A stretch of DNA of 64,000 bases. Source: Rhodococcus tukisamuensis NBRC 100609. Its GTDB lineage: Bacteria > Actinomycetota > Actinomycetes > Mycobacteriales > Mycobacteriaceae. Below the pieces are notes generated by a model. The model saw only the letters and a program-made list of their open reading frames with translations, was not told the origin of the DNA and searched no databases. A program made the translations under genes and the position numbers. Shown piece by piece: positions 17,701 through 32,700 of the stretch; the first letter of the stretch is position 1; each line of letters starts with the position of its first letter. Where the stretch lies: NCBI RefSeq assembly GCF_001894985.1, contig NZ_BCXG01000004.1, positions 124,001 through 188,000 of the forward strand. The letters run 5' to 3'.

Positions 17701-20700
17701 GCTTCGGGGTACACGGTGCGCAACGACTCGTGCCGTTCGAGCACGTCACCGACCGCGGCCCGCAGCGCCACGACGTCAAGTTCTCCCGAGAGCCTGATCG
17801 CCAACGGAATGTTGTACGCGGGCGACGCCGGATCGAACTGGTTGAGGAACCACATCCGAGACTGAGCCAGCGACAGCGGAATTCGCTCCGGACGTGGCGC
17901 CGCCACCAGCGCCTTCCGCCCACCCGAACCCACATGCCGCTCCACCGCGACGGCGAGCCCAGCGACCATCGAGGCCTCGAACAGCACCCGCACCGGCACC
18001 TGCGTGTCCAGCGCCGCGCCGAGGCGCGAGATCACCTGGGTGGCGATCAGCGAGTTGCCGCCGAGCTCGAAGAAGTCGTCGTCGGCACCGACCCGCTCGA
18101 TCCCGAGCACCTCGGCGAACACGCCCGCCACGATCTCCTCGATCGGCGTCGACGGCGCGCGGAACTCGCGCGCCGCGAACTCCGGCACCGGCAGCGCCCG
18201 CTTGTCCAGCTTTCCGTTGACCGTCACCGGCAGCGCGTCGAGGACCACCACCTGCGCCGGCACCATGTACGCCGGCAACGAACCCGCCAGCTCGTCGCGC
18301 AACACCTGCTGGTCGAGGGCGACCTCCGGGTCGGCGACGACGTAGCCGAGCAACCGCTGCCCGGTGTGCGGGTCCTCGTGCACCGTCACCACGGCCTGCG
18401 CCACGCCGTCGCACCCGGCCAGGGCCGCCTCGATCTCACCGAGTTCGATCCGCAGCCCGCGCAACTTCACCTGCGAGTCGGCGCGGCCCTGGAAGTCCAA
18501 CTGACCGTCGGCGGTCCAGCGCACCAGGTCGCCGGTGGCGTACATCCGGGTCCCGGCCTCGCCGAACGGGTTCGCCACGAACTTGCTCGCGGTGAGCTCC
18601 GCGCGGTCGTGGTAGCCCCGGGCCAGTCCGAGCCCGGACACGTACAGCTCACCCACCACGCCGAGGGGCACCGGCCGCAGCCGCGTGTCGAGCACCATCG
18701 CGCCGACGCCCCCGACCGGCGGACCGATGGTGATCCGGTCACCGACCGAGATCGGCCCGGTCAGGGTGACGACGATCGTGGTCTCCGTCGGTCCGTAGCC
18801 GTTGATGAATCGCCGACCCGGCGCCAAGCGCGCCACCAGCTCCGGCGGGCAGACGTCGCCGCCCACCGCGACCATCTCCAGTGCAGGCAGGTCCTCGGGC
18901 CGAATGGTCCCGAGCGCGGCGGGCGCGCTCATCACGTGGGTGACCGACTCCTCGCGCAACAGCGCCGCGAGCTCGTCGCCGCCCATCACCGCCGGCGGCG
19001 CGACCACCATGGTCGCGCCGGCACTGAACGAGGCGAGCATCTCGAACAGCGACGCGTCGAAGCTGGCGGAAGACAGGCGGAGCACCCGTGACTGCGCGGT
19101 GATCGCCATGTCCGGGTTGGCGTCCGCGGTGAACGGGGCGAGGCCGGTATGGCTCACCGCCACGCCCTTCGGCATGCCGGTGGAACCCGACGTGTAGATC
19201 ATGTACGCCACGTTGTCCGCGGAGAGCGGCGTCGTCCGGTCCCGGTCGGTGACCGGGCCGTCGGACCAGCCCTCGGCCACCTCGCCGTCCAGCTCGACCC
19301 ACTCGGTGATGCCCGGCAGGCCCTCACGGATCCCGGCGACCGTCAGGCCCAGCGCCGCACCGGAATCGGTGAGGATGTGCTCGATCCGCGCGGCCGGCAG
19401 CGCCGGGTCCACCGGCACGAAGGCCGCGCCGGCCTTGGCGACCGCCCACATCGCGACCACTGCCTCGACCGACCGCGGGAACGCCAGCGCCACGAAGGAC
19501 TCCGGGCCGACGCCACGCGAGATCAGCAGCCGCGCCAGGCGGTTCGAGTCGCAGTCGAGCTCGGTGTAGGACACCTGGCGGCCGGACGCGGTCAGCGCGG
19601 CCTTGCCCGGGTCCAGGGCAGCACCGGCAGTGAGGATCTCCGGGAGCAGCCGCACCGGCAGTGGCGTCGCGGTCGCCCGCTCGGCGAGCACGGCGCGTTC
19701 CGCCTCGTCGAGCAGGTCGAGTTCGCCGACCGGCAGGGCCGGGTCGGCGGCAACGGCCCCGAGCAGCCGCACCAGTCGCGCGACGAATCCGCGCACCGTC
19801 GACTCGTCGAACAGGTCCGCCGCGTAGGTCACCGAACCCATCAGTCCGTCCTCGGAGTCCCGGAAGGTCAGCTCCAGGTCCAGCTTCGCGACCGCGATCT
19901 CCGCGTCGAGCGCGGACACCTCGATGCCCGGCAGCTCGAACGACGTCGCCCCCAGGTTCTGCAGCGCCAGCGCCACCTGGAACAGCGGCGAATGTGCCTG
20001 CGACCGAGGCGGGTTCACCACCTCGACGACCCGCTCGAACGGCACCTCGGCATTGCCGAACGCGGCCAGGTCCACCGCGCGGGCCTGCGCCAGCAACTCC
20101 GTGAATCCGAGCGTCGGGTCCACCTCGGTGCGCAGCACCAGCGTGTTGACGAACATGCCGACCAGGTCGTCGAGTGCAGCCTCGCCGCGACCGGCGATCG
20201 CGGTGCCGACGGTGATGTCCGTCGACCCGCTGAGCCGAGACAGCGTCGCCGCCAGCGCGGCGTGCAGGACCATGAACAGGGTGGACTGCTCGGCCAGCGC
20301 GAGCTCCCGCAGGCGACCGGCCAGTTCGGCGTCGACGCCGAACTCGGTGCGCGCCCCGCGCATCGACATCACCGGCGGGCGCGGACGGTCTGTCGGCAAC
20401 TCCAGCATTGCCGGCACGCCCGCCAACTGCTCACCCCAGTAGCCGAGCTGAACCGCGGCCAGCGACTCCGGGTCGTCCTCCGACCCGAGCACCTCTCGCT
20501 GCCACAGCGCGAAGTCCGCGTACTGCACCTCGAGCGGCTCCCACGTCGGCGCCAGCCCCCCGGCGCGGGTGGCGTAGGCGACCATCACGTCGCGCGCCAA
20601 CGGCGCCAGGGAGAAGCCGTCCGCACTGATGTGGTGCACCACGACCGCGAAGACGTGCTCCGCAGTGCCGGTCTTGAACAGCCTGGCACGCAACGGAATC

Positions 20701-23700
20701 TCCGTCGAGACGTCGAATCCGCGGGACACGAAGTCGAACAGCGAGGCCGTCAGCACATCCTCGGACACCTCCGTCTCGTCGAGGTCCGCCTCGATCTCGC
20801 CGACACCGACCACCACCTGGGAGGGACCGGCCGCCGAGTTCGGGAACACGGTGCGCAACGACTCGTGCCGTGCCAGCACGTCCCCGACGGCCGCTCGCAG
20901 CGCCGCCACGTCGAGTTCCCCGGTCAGCCGGATCGCCAGCGGGATGTTGTAGGCCGGCGAGCTGGTGTCGAACTGGTTGACGAACCACATCCGGGACTGC
21001 GCGAGCGAGAGCGGGATCCGCTCCGGCCGCGGACCAGCCACCAGCGCGACCCGTCCGCCGCCGCCGACGTGCCGCTCCGCCGCGACCGCGAGCCCGGCGA
21101 CCGTCGAGGCCTCGAACAGCACCCGCACCGGCACCTGCGTGTCCAACGCGGCACCGAGCCGCGAGATCACCTGGGTGGCGATGAGCGAGTTGCCGCCGAG
21201 CGCGAAGAAGTCGTCGTCGGCGCCGACCCGCTCGACCCCGAGCACGTCCGCGAACACGCCGGCCACGATCTCCTCGATCGGCGTCGACGGCGCCCGGAAC
21301 GCGACGGCCTCGAAGGCCGGCACCGGCAGGGCCTTGCGGTCGAGCTTGCCGTTGACCGTCACCGGCAGCGCGTCGAGGACCACCACCTGCGCGGGCACCA
21401 TGTACGCCGGCATCGATGCCGACAGCTCGCTGCGCAGCTTCTGCGGGTCGAGCGCGACCTCCGGGTCGGCGACGACGTAGCCGAGCAACCGCTGCCCGGT
21501 GTGCGGGTCCTCGTGCACCGTCACCACGGCCTGCGCCACGCCGTCGCAGGCGAGGAACGCCGACTCGATCTCGCCGAGTTCGATTCGCAGTCCGCGCAGC
21601 TTGACCTGTGAGTCGGCGCGGCCGACGAAGTCCAGGTCACCGTTCGCCGTCCAGCGCACCAGGTCGCCGGTGAGGTACATCCGGGTCCCGGCCTCGCCGA
21701 ACGGGTTGGCCACGAAGCGGGCCGACGTGAGGTCGGTACGGTCGTGGTAGCCGCGGGCCAGACCGGCACCTGACAGGTACAGCTCGCCCACCACGCCGAT
21801 CGGCACCGGCCGCAGCCGCGCGTCGAGCACGACTGCGCCGACGCCGCCGATCGGTGCGCCGATGGTGATCCGGTCACCGGCGGCCAGCGACGCGGTCCGG
21901 GTGACGACGATGGTGGTCTCGGTGGGGCCGTAACCGTTGAAGAACCGCCGACCGGGTGCGAGCCTGGCCACCAGTTCCGGCGGGCAGACGTCGCCGCCGA
22001 CGCCCACCACCTCGAGATCGGGCAGGTCCTCGGCGCGCATGGTCCCCATCGCCGCGGGCGCGCTCATCAGGTGGCTCACCCGCTGATCGCGCACCAGTCC
22101 CGCGAGTTCGTCACCGCCGACGACCTCCGGCGGCGCCACCACCATGGTCGCGCCGGTGCTGAAGGACGTCAGCATCTCGAACATCGAGGCGTCGAAGCTG
22201 GCCGAGGCCAGTCGAAGCACACGTGATGTGGCGGTGATGACCATTTCGGGGTGGGCGTCCGCGGAGAACGCGGACAGCCCGGTGTGGGTGACCACCACGC
22301 CCTTGGGCATGCCGGTCGAGCCCGAGGTGTAGATCATGTACGCGACGTTGGTGGCGGACAGCGGCGCCGTCCGGTCCCGGTCGGTGACCGGTGCGTCGGA
22401 CAGACCCTCGGCCAGGGCGGCGTCGAGTTCGAGCCACTCGGTGGTGCCCGGCATGTCCTCGTGGACCCCGGCGAGCGTCAGGCCGAGCGCCGCACCGGAG
22501 TCGGTGAGGATGTGCTCGATCCGCGCGATCGGCAGCGCCGGGTCCACCGGCACGAACGCGGCCCCACTCTTGGCGACCGCCCACATCGCGACGACCGATT
22601 CGAGGCTCCGCGGGAACGCCAGCGCCACGAAGGTCTCGGGTCCCATTCCTCGCGAGATCAGCAGCCGCGCAATCCGGTTCGACGTCGCGTCGAGCTCCGC
22701 GTAGGTCATCTCGGCGCCGGATCCGATCAGCGCGACCTTCTCCGGGTCCAGTGCCGCACCGGTGGCGAGCATCTCCGGCAGCAGCCGCGCCGGCAGCGGT
22801 CGCGCGAGCGCCCGCTGCGCCAGGGTCGCCCGCTCGCTCTCGTCGAGCAGGTCCAGCTCGCCGACCACCACGGCCGGCTCGGCCACGACCGAGCCCAGCA
22901 GCCGCACCAGGCGCTCGACGAAGGTCCGCGCCGTGGACTCGTCGAACAGGTCCGCGGCGTACGTCAGCGAACCGGCCAGGCCGTCCGCGCTCTCCCGGAA
23001 CGTCAGCTCGAGGTCCATCTTCGCGACCGAGGCGTCCGCCTCGAGCGCCGACACCTCGATGCCCGGCAGCTCGAACGAGGCCAACCCCTGGTTCTGCAGC
23101 GACAGGGCCACCTGGGCCAGCGGCGCGTGCGCCTGCGAACGCGGCGGGTTCACCACCTCCACGACCCGCTCGAACGGCACGTCGGCGTGACCGAACGCCG
23201 CCAGGTCCACCGCGCGGGTCTGCGCCAGCAACTCGGTGAAGGTCAGGGTCGGGTCCACCTGGGTGCGCAGCACCAGGGTGTTGACGAACATGCCGACCAC
23301 GTCGTCGAGTGCGGCCTCGCCGCGACCGGCGATCGGGCTGCCGACGGTGATGTCGGTGGATCCGCTCAACCGGGCCAGCTGCACCGTCAGCGCCGCGTGC
23401 AGCACCATGAACAGCGTGGACTGACGCCCCCGAGCCAGGTCCGTCAACTGCTCCAGCAGCTCCGCGTCGATCGTGAAGTCGGTGCGCGCGCCGCGCATCG
23501 ACGCCAGCTGCGGGCGCGGGCGGTCCGTCGGCAGCTCCAGCAGCGCGGGTGCCCCGGAGAGCTGCTCGACCCAGTAGCCGAGCTGGACCGCTGCCAGCGA
23601 CTCCGGGTCGTCCTCCGACCCGAGCACCTCGTGCTGCCACAGGGCGAAGTCCGCGTACTGCACCTCGAGTGGCGCCCACGTCGGGGCCTGCCCCTCGGCG

Positions 23701-26700
23701 CGCGCCAGGTAGGCCACCATCAGGTCCCGCGCCAACGGGCCTGCCGAGAAGCCGTCCGACGAGATGTGGTGCACCACGAACGCGAAGACATGCTCCGATG
23801 CCGATGCCCGGAACAGGCGTGCGCGCAACGGGATCTCCGCCGACACGTCGAAGCCCCGCAACGCAAACTCGGTGAACGCGGCCATCATGCCGTCCGACGA
23901 CGCCGTCACCTCGTCGAGGTCCAGCCGGACGTCGTCGATGCCGACGACCACCTGGGACGGTCCGTCCGCCGAGTTGGGGAACACCGTCCGCAGCGACTCG
24001 TGCCGCGCCAGCACGTCACCGACGGCCGCCCGCAGCGCCGCGACGTCCAGGTCGCCCGACAGCCGCACCGCGACCGGAATGTTGTAGGCAGGCGAGGCGG
24101 TGTCGAACTGGTTGATGAACCACATCCGGGACTGTGCGGGCGAGAGCGGGATCCGCTCCGGCCGCGGACCCGCCACCAGCGCCGGGCGCCCACCGGAGCC
24201 CGCGTGCTGCTCGAGTGCCACGGCCAGCGCCGCCACCGACGATGCCTCGAAGAGCACTCGCACCGGCACCTGCGCATCCAGCACCGCACCCAGCCGCGAG
24301 ACCACCTGCGTCGCAATCAGCGAGTTGCCGCCGAGCGTGAAGAAGTCGTCGTCCGCGCCGACCCGCGGCACTCCGAGCACGTCCGCGAACACGCCGGCCA
24401 CGATCTCCTCGATCGGGGTCGACGGCGCCCGGAAGGCCCGCACCTCGAACACCGGAGCCGGCAGCGCCTTCCGATCCACCTTGCCGTTGGCACTCAACGG
24501 CATCCGATCGAGCACCGTCACCGACACCGGCACCATGTACGCGGGCAGCCGCCTCGCAAGCGCCGACCTCAGGTCGTCCGCCGAGACGGTCCTACCCGCC
24601 GCCGCCACCACATAGCTCACCAACCGGTCACCGAGATGCCGGTCGTGATGCAGCACGACCACGGCCTGACCGACCGAACCATGTTCGAGCAACGCGGCCT
24701 CGATCTCGCCGAGCTCGATTCGCTGACCCCGCAGCTTCACCTGGAAGTCCGAGCGTCCGATGTACTCGAGGTGGCCGTCGCCATTCCACCGCACCAGGTC
24801 ACCCGTGCGGTACATCCGGGAACCGTTGTCCCCGAACGGGTTGGCCACAAAGCGATCCGCCGTCAGGTCGAACCGGCCACCGTAGCCGCGGCCCACGCCG
24901 ACTCCGCCGACGTACAGCTCACCCTCCACACCGGCCGGGACCAGCTGCATCCGACGGTCCAGCACGAACAGATCGATGTTCGCGACCGGCGATCCGATCG
25001 GCACTCCGGGGCCGTCGGTGACCGTTGCGCCGAAGAAGGAGACCACGTCCGAGGCCTCGGTCGGTCCGTAGCTGTTGACCACCCGCAGACCCGAATTCAT
25101 CAGCGCCTCGAGCTTGCCGAGCCGGATCGCCTCGCCACCGAGGAAGACCACCTCGAGGGCGGACAGGACACCGTCGGCGTCGCTGTCGACAACCGCCTCG
25201 AACGCGCTGGGCGACATGTTCGCCACCGCGACACCCGAACCGACCGTGGCGGCGGCCTCGACAATCCGCAGGATGTCCCGCGGATCGAAGCCGTCCGCGG
25301 CGAGATGGATCGCCCGACCCTCCGTCAGCGCGGCCCACACGTTCTTCTGCGTCAGGTCGAAACTCGGCGAGGAGGCGATCAGCAGTCCTCCGTCGCCGGA
25401 AGGCAGCTCACTGCGGTACCAGGCCAAGGTGTTCTCGATACCCGCCATCGGCACCAGCGTCGGCTTCGGCTTGCCGGTCGACCCGGACGTCGAGATGACG
25501 TAGCCCAGACGAGCGCCGGCCCCGGGCTCACGCCAACGGTCGACCGGACGCGCGAGCGGGCCTGCCGCCACGCCGAACTCGCCCGTCTGCACGACGTCGA
25601 CCGAAAGGTCGCGGGCCGTGTCGCTCACCACGCACCGGGCTCCGGTGTCCGCGACGATGGACTCGATCCGTTCTGCGGGATAGGTCGGGTCGATCGGCGC
25701 GTAGGCCGCCCCCGCCTTCCACACGGCCAGCATCGCAACGATCCATGCCACCGACCGCGGCAGCACCAGGGCCACCACGTCGTCGGCTCCGACGCCCCGT
25801 CGGACCAGCTCGGCCGACAACGCGGTCGATCGTGTGTCGAGCTCCGCGTAGGTCACCGATTCGTCACCGGCCGCGACCGCGACCGCGTCGGGGAACCGGT
25901 CCACCCGGTCACCGAACAGCGACACCGGTGACGTCACCGAGGACGGCGAACGACGGCCCCGCGACCACCCGAGCACTCGGGCGCGCTCGACCTCGTCGAG
26001 GATCTGGACGTCCCCGACCGCGACGGACATGTCGGTCACAATCGTGGACAGGATTCCGCGGAACGTCTCGGCGAACGACGCGATCGTCGACTCGTCGAAA
26101 AGATCTGTCGCGTACTCGAACTCGGCGAGCATCCCCCCGCCGCCCGCATCAACCTCGGACATCGTCAGCTGCAGGTCCACCTTCGCGGCGCCCGCGTCGT
26201 AGTCGACCCCGGAAATCGTCAGTCCCGGCAGCTCGAGCGAGGCCTGCGCGAAGTTCTGGAACACCAACATGACCTGGAACAGCGGGTGTCGGGCCTGCGA
26301 GCGAGCCGGGCTGAGCACCTCGACCAGTCGCTCGAACGGCACATCCGCATGCCCGAACGCCTGCAGATCCGACACCCGGGTACGCGCGAGCAGGCCCGCG
26401 AGGGATTCCGCCTGGTCGAGCGCCGTTCGCAGCACCAGTGTGTTGACGAACATGCCGACGACGTCGTCGAGCGCCGCCTCGCCGCGCCCTGCCACGGGGG
26501 TGCCGACTGCAATGTCGTCGGTACCGGACAGCCGCGAGAGCAGGACGGCCAGGGCCGCGTGCACGACCATGAACAGTGTGACGTGGTTCTCCCGCGCCAC
26601 CCGGTTCAGCCCGTGCTGCAGGTCAGCGTCGAGCGAGAAGCGATGCCGCGCACCACGGTACGAGGCGACGCTCGGCCGCGGCCGGTCACCCGGCAGGTTC

Positions 26701-29700
26701 AGCTGGTCCGGCAGGCCCTCCAGAGCGACCCGCCAGTGGGCGAGCTGGCCGGCGATCAAGGACGTCGGATCGTCCTCGGAACCGAGGACCTCACGCTGCC
26801 ACAGCGCAAAATCCGCATACTGCACGGCCAACGGCGCCCAGCCCGGCGCCTCCCCACGACTGCGGGCCTCGTAGGCCACCATCACGTCGCGGGCCAGCGG
26901 CCCGACGGAGAACCCGTCGGCGGCGATGTGGTGCACGACGACGACGAGGACGTGGTCGGTGTCGGAGAGCTCGAACAGTCGTGCCCGCACCGGAGCACCG
27001 GTCGTGACGTCGAAGCCTGCCGAGGCGACCTCGGCCAACGCCGGAATCAGCGCCTCCGGCGTGACCGGCAGGCCGACGATGTCGACTCCGGCCTCGGATG
27101 ATGTCAGGATCCGCTGCCGCGGACCGTCGTCCGAGCCGGGGAAGACGGTCCGCAGGGACTCGTGCCGCTCGAGCACATCGGCCAGCGCGGCGCGCAGCGC
27201 CGCGACGTCCAACTGCCCCGACAGCCGCAGCGCGATCGGCACGTTGTACGCCGCCGACTCGGGATCGAACTGGTTGAGGAACCACATCCGGGACTGCGCC
27301 AGCGAGAGCGGGATCCGCTCCGGGCGCGGGCCGGCGACCAGAGCCGCACGTCCACCCGTCCCGGCGTGCCGCTCGACGGCCACCGACAACGCCGCCACCG
27401 TGGACGCCTCGAACAGCATCCGCACCGGCACCTGGGTCGCCAACGCCGCGCCGAGGCGCGAGACCAGCTGGGTGGCGATCAACGAGTTCCCGCCGAGCGC
27501 GAAGAAGTCGTCGTCCACGCCGACCCGCTCGATGCCGAGCACGTCCTCGAACACGCCGGCCACGATCTCCTCGATCGGGGTCGACGGCGCGCGGAAGGCC
27601 CGCGCCTCGAACTCCGGCACCGGCAACGACTTCCGGTCCAGCTTGCCCACCACGGTGCGCGGGAGCTCGTCGAGCACGACGATCTGCGCCGGCACCATGT
27701 ACGCCGGCAACGACCCGGACAGCGCGTCGCGCAGCACCTGCGGATCGAGGGCGGTGTCCGCGTCGCCGACCACGTAGCCGAGCAACCGCTGGCCTGTGTG
27801 CGGGTCCTCGTGCACCGTCACCACCGCCTGCGCCACCCCGTCGCAGCCCGCAAGTGCCGCCTCGATCTCACCGAGCTCGAGGCGCAGTCCGCGCAGCTTG
27901 ACCTGCGCGTCGCCGCGACCGACGAAGTCCAGCTCACCTGTGGCGGTCCAGCGCACCAGGTCGCCGGTGGCGTACATCCGGCTACCGGGCAGACCACCCG
28001 GGTTCGCGACGAAGCGGCCCGCGGTCAACGCGGCCTGCTCGTGATACCCCCGGGCCAGCCCGGCACCGGACAGGTACAGCTCACCCACCACACCGACCGG
28101 CACCGGCCGCAGCCGGGCGTCGAGCACCGCCGCGCCCGCACCGCCGATCGGCACACCGATGGTGATCCGGTCGTCGACAGAGAACGGCTCGGTCAGGGTG
28201 ATGACGATCGTGGTCTCGGTCGGGCCGTAGCCGTTGACGAACCGTCGCCCCGGCGCCAAGCGCGCCACCAACTCCGGCGGGCACACGTCACCGCCGACTC
28301 CCACCATCTCGAGGTCCGGCAGGTCCTCCCCGCGCAGGGTCCCCAACGCCGCGGGCGCACTCATCACGTGGCTCACCCGCTCGTCCCGCAACAGCACCGC
28401 GAGCTCGTCGCCGCCCACGACCTCCGGCGGCGCGACCACCATGGTTGCGCCGGTACTGAACGCGCCCAGCATCTCGAACAGCGACGCGTCGAAGCTCGCC
28501 GACGACAGCCGCAGCACCCGCGACGCGGCGGTGATCGCCATCTCCGGACGTGCCTCGGCGGTGAATGCCGTGAGGCCGGTGTGGGTTACCGCCACGCCCT
28601 TCGGCGTACCCGTCGACCCCGACGTGTAGATCATGTACGCGACGTTTTCCGCGGACAGCGGTGCCGTCCGGTCACCATCCGCGACCGAGCCGTCCGGCAG
28701 CCCCTCGGCGACGTCGCCGTCGAGCTCGAGCCACTCGACGATGCCCGGCAGCCGGTCGCGGACCCGGGCCACCGTCAGCCCCAGCGCCGCACCGGAATCG
28801 GTCAGCATGTGCTCGATCCGCGCGTCCGGCAGCGCCGGATCCACCGGTACGAACGCCGCGCCGGTCTTGGCGACCGCCCACATCGCGACCACCGACTCCA
28901 CCGACCGCGGGAACGCCAGCGCCACCACCGACTCGGGTCCGGCGCCCCGCGAGATCAGCAGCCAGGCAAGACGGTTCGACGTTGCGTCGAGCTCGGCGTA
29001 GGTCATTTCGGTGCCGGACATCGTCAGTGCGACCTTCTCCGGGTCCAGCGCCGCGCCCGTGCTCAGGATCTCCGGCATCAGCCGGACCGGATGCTGCGTC
29101 GCGATCGCCCGCTCCGCGAGCACCGACAGCTCTCCCCCGTCGATCAGGTCGACCTCGCCGACGAGGACCGCAGGGTCGGCCGAGACCGAGCCCAGCACCC
29201 GGACCAGCCGGTCGACGAACCGCTGCGCGGTGCCGCCGTCGAACAGGTCCGCCGCGTAGGTCAACGAGCCCGACATGCCCTCCTCGCCCTCGCGGAAGGT
29301 CAGCTCCAGATCGGTCTTCGCGACGTCGATCTCCGGGTCGAGCATCGTCACCCGCACGTCCGGCAGCTCGAGCGAGCCGACGCCCTGACTCTGCAGCGAC
29401 AGCGCGACCTGGAACAGCGGCGAATATGCCTGCGAGCGGGGCGGGTTGGCGACCTCGACGACCCGTTCGAACGGCACGTCGGCGTGCCCGAATGCGGCCA
29501 GGTCGACCCCGCGGGTCTGGGCCAGCAGGTCCGCGAAAGTGAGCGTCGGGTCCACCTCGGTGCGCAGCACCAGGGTGTTGACGAACATGCCCACCACGTC
29601 GTCCAGCGCCGCCTCGCCGCGGCCGGCGATCGGGCTGCCGACGGCGATGTCGGTGGAGCCGCTGAGCCTGGCGAGCTGAAGCGACAGCGCCGCGTGCAGG

Positions 29701-32700
29701 ACCATGAACAGGGTCGAGCGGTGCTCGAGCGCGAGACCGTTGAGTCGCTCGGTCAGTTCCGCACCGACCACGAAGTCGACGCGGCCGCCGCGGTAGGACG
29801 CGACCGCCGGCCGGGACCGGTCTGTGGGCAGTTCCAGCACGCCCGGGACGCCGGCCAGCCGCTCCGCCCAGTAGGCCAGCTGGACCGACGCCAGCGATTC
29901 CGGGTCGTCCTCGGACCCGAGCACCTCACGCTGCCACAGCGCGTAGTCCGCGTACTGCACCGCCAGCGGCGCCCAGTCCGGGCACTCGCCACGAGTCCGG
30001 GCCTCGTAGGCGGTGAACACATCGCGGGCCAGCGGCAGGGTCGAGAAGCCGTCTGCGCTGATGTGGTGAACCACCAGCACCAGCACGTGCTCGCTCGCGT
30101 CGAGGCGGAACATGCCGCCGCGCAGGGGGATGGCGGCGGTCACGTCGAAGCCGCCGGAGACAAGACCGAAGATCGCGGTCCGCAACTCGTCCTCACCGTC
30201 GACATCGACCGGGGTGAGGTCCAGCGCCACCTCGGTGCCGGCCAGGATTCGTTGCTGCGGACCCTGATCGGAGTCCGGGAAGAGGGTGCGTAGGGACTCG
30301 TGCCGGTCGATGACGTCGCGCACGGCGGCCGCGAGCGCGGCGGCGTCCAGGGCGCCGGTCAGCCTGACCGCGAGTGGGATGTTGTACACCGCGGACGCGG
30401 AATCGAATCGGTTGAGGAACCACATCCGCTGCTGGGCCAGTGAGAGCGGGATCCGCTCGGGCCGCTCCCCCGCGACCAGCGGGATCCGGTCCGCGGCCTC
30501 GTGGGTGTCCACCAGGGTCGCCAGGCCCGCCACGGTCGAGTTGCCGAAGACCTCCCGAACCCGCAGATCGGTGCCCGCGGTGGCGTTGACCCGGGCCACC
30601 ACCTGGGTCGCGCTGAGCGAGTTGCCGCCCAGCGCGAAGAAGTCGTCGTCCGCACCGACCCGCTCGGTCCCGAGTACCTCGGCGAAGATGTCGGCAACCA
30701 CCTGTTCGGTGGCCGTCCGCGGCGGCAGGTACTCGCGCACCTCGAACACCGGCGCCGGCAAAGCCTTCCGGTCCAGCTTGCCACCCGGCGTCAGCGGCAC
30801 CGTCTCGAGCACCGTCACCGACGCCGGCACCATGTACTCCGGCAACCGATCCCGCACGAAGGCGGTCAGCGCGGCGGTGTCCACCTCGACACCCGCCCGC
30901 GGCAGCACGTACGCGACCAGCGACCGGCCACCGGCCGGGCCGTCGAATCCGACCGTCGCCGCGAAGTCGACATCCGCATGGGCGGACAGCACCGCGTCGA
31001 TCTCACCCAACTCGATCCGGTGGCCGCGGATCTTCACCTGGGCATCGGTCCGTCCGAGGTACTCGAGAGTCCCCTCCCGCGTCCAGCGCACCAGGTCACC
31101 GGTCCGGTACAGCCGCGAACCGGCCGCTCCGAACGGGTTCGCCACGAACCGCTCCGCCGTCAACGACAGGCGGGCATGGTAGCCACGCGCCAACCCGGCG
31201 CCCGACAGGTACAGCTCACCCGCGACACCGACCGGCACCGGATGCAACCGGGCATCGAGCACCACGACGTCGGTCCCGACGACCGGGCCACCCAGCGTCA
31301 CCGGAGCGCCGGGCACCATCGGATCCGAGTGGGCCGCAACCACTGTCGACTCGGTCGGCCCGTACGCGTTGAACATCCGGCGTCCCGGCGCCCACCGCTC
31401 CACCAACGACGTCTCGCAGGCGTCGCCGCCGACGACGACCACCTCGAGCAGGTCGAGGCCCGCCGGGTCCACCGTCGCCAGGGCCGCCGGCGTCACGAAC
31501 GCATGCGTCACGCGTTCCGCGCGCAACAGCCCGGCGAGGGTGTCGCCGCCGTAGACCTGCGTCGGCGCCACCACCATCGTGGCCGCGCCGCCGACCGCCA
31601 TCATCAGTTCCAGGATCGACGCGTCGAAGCTCGGCGACGCGAAGTGCAGTGTCCGAGAGTCGCTGCGAACCCCGTACCGGGCGCGCTGGTCACTCGCGAA
31701 CGCACCCAGACCGGCGTGCGTGACCACCACGCCCTTCGGGACGCCCGTCGACCCCGACGTGTAGATCACGTAGGCCGGACTCTCCGGACGCACCACACCG
31801 GACAGCTCGCCGTCGGTGATCGTCGCCGAACTCCTGGCCGCGACTCGCTCCGCGTCGACCGCGTCGTCGAGCATCAGCCACCGGACCGACTCGCCGAGCG
31901 CGCCTCGGCTCCGTTCCACCGTGAGACCGATCGCCGCACCGGAATCGGAGAGCATGTGCTCGATCCGCTCGGCCGGATAGGTCGGATCCACCGGCAGGAA
32001 TGCCGCACCCGTCTTGGCGACCGCCCACACCGCCGTGACGGATTCGACCGACCGCTCCAGGGCCACCGCCACACACGACTCCGGTGCCGCTCCCCTGGCG
32101 ATCAACTCACGCGCGACCCGGTTCGAGCGGGCATCCAACTCGGCGTAGGACAGAACTGTCCCCTCGAACGACAGCGCGTCCCCGGCCGGATTCGCCGACA
32201 CGGCCTGCGCCAGCAACGATGCCAGGGTCGGACCGACCGGCTCGGGCCGTGACGGCGCCGCACCCAATTCCCGCAACGACATTCGCTCGGCCGCGTCGAG
32301 GATCTCGATGTCGCCGACCGGGACCGCGGGCGTGCGCACCGCGGCGGTGAGGATCCGCAGGAAGCGCGTGGCGAACTCGACCACGGTTGCCTCGTCGAAC
32401 AGGTCACTCGCATAGACGAACTCGGCTGCGGCACCCTCGCCGTCCACCAGCTCGCCGACCGTCAGCTGAAGGTCGAACTTCGCGACCCCGAAGTCGAGGG
32501 GTTCGCGGTGGATCTGCAGACCGGGCAGGGCAAAGCCGTCGACCTGCAGGTCCTCAAACGCCAGGACCACCTGGAACAGTGGGTGGTACGCCGTGGATCG
32601 GGCCGGGGCCACCACCTCGACCAGGCGCTCGAACGGCACGTCCGCCTGCCCGAACGCGGCGAGGTCGACGTCCCGAATGTCGCGGAGCAGTTCGTCGAAG

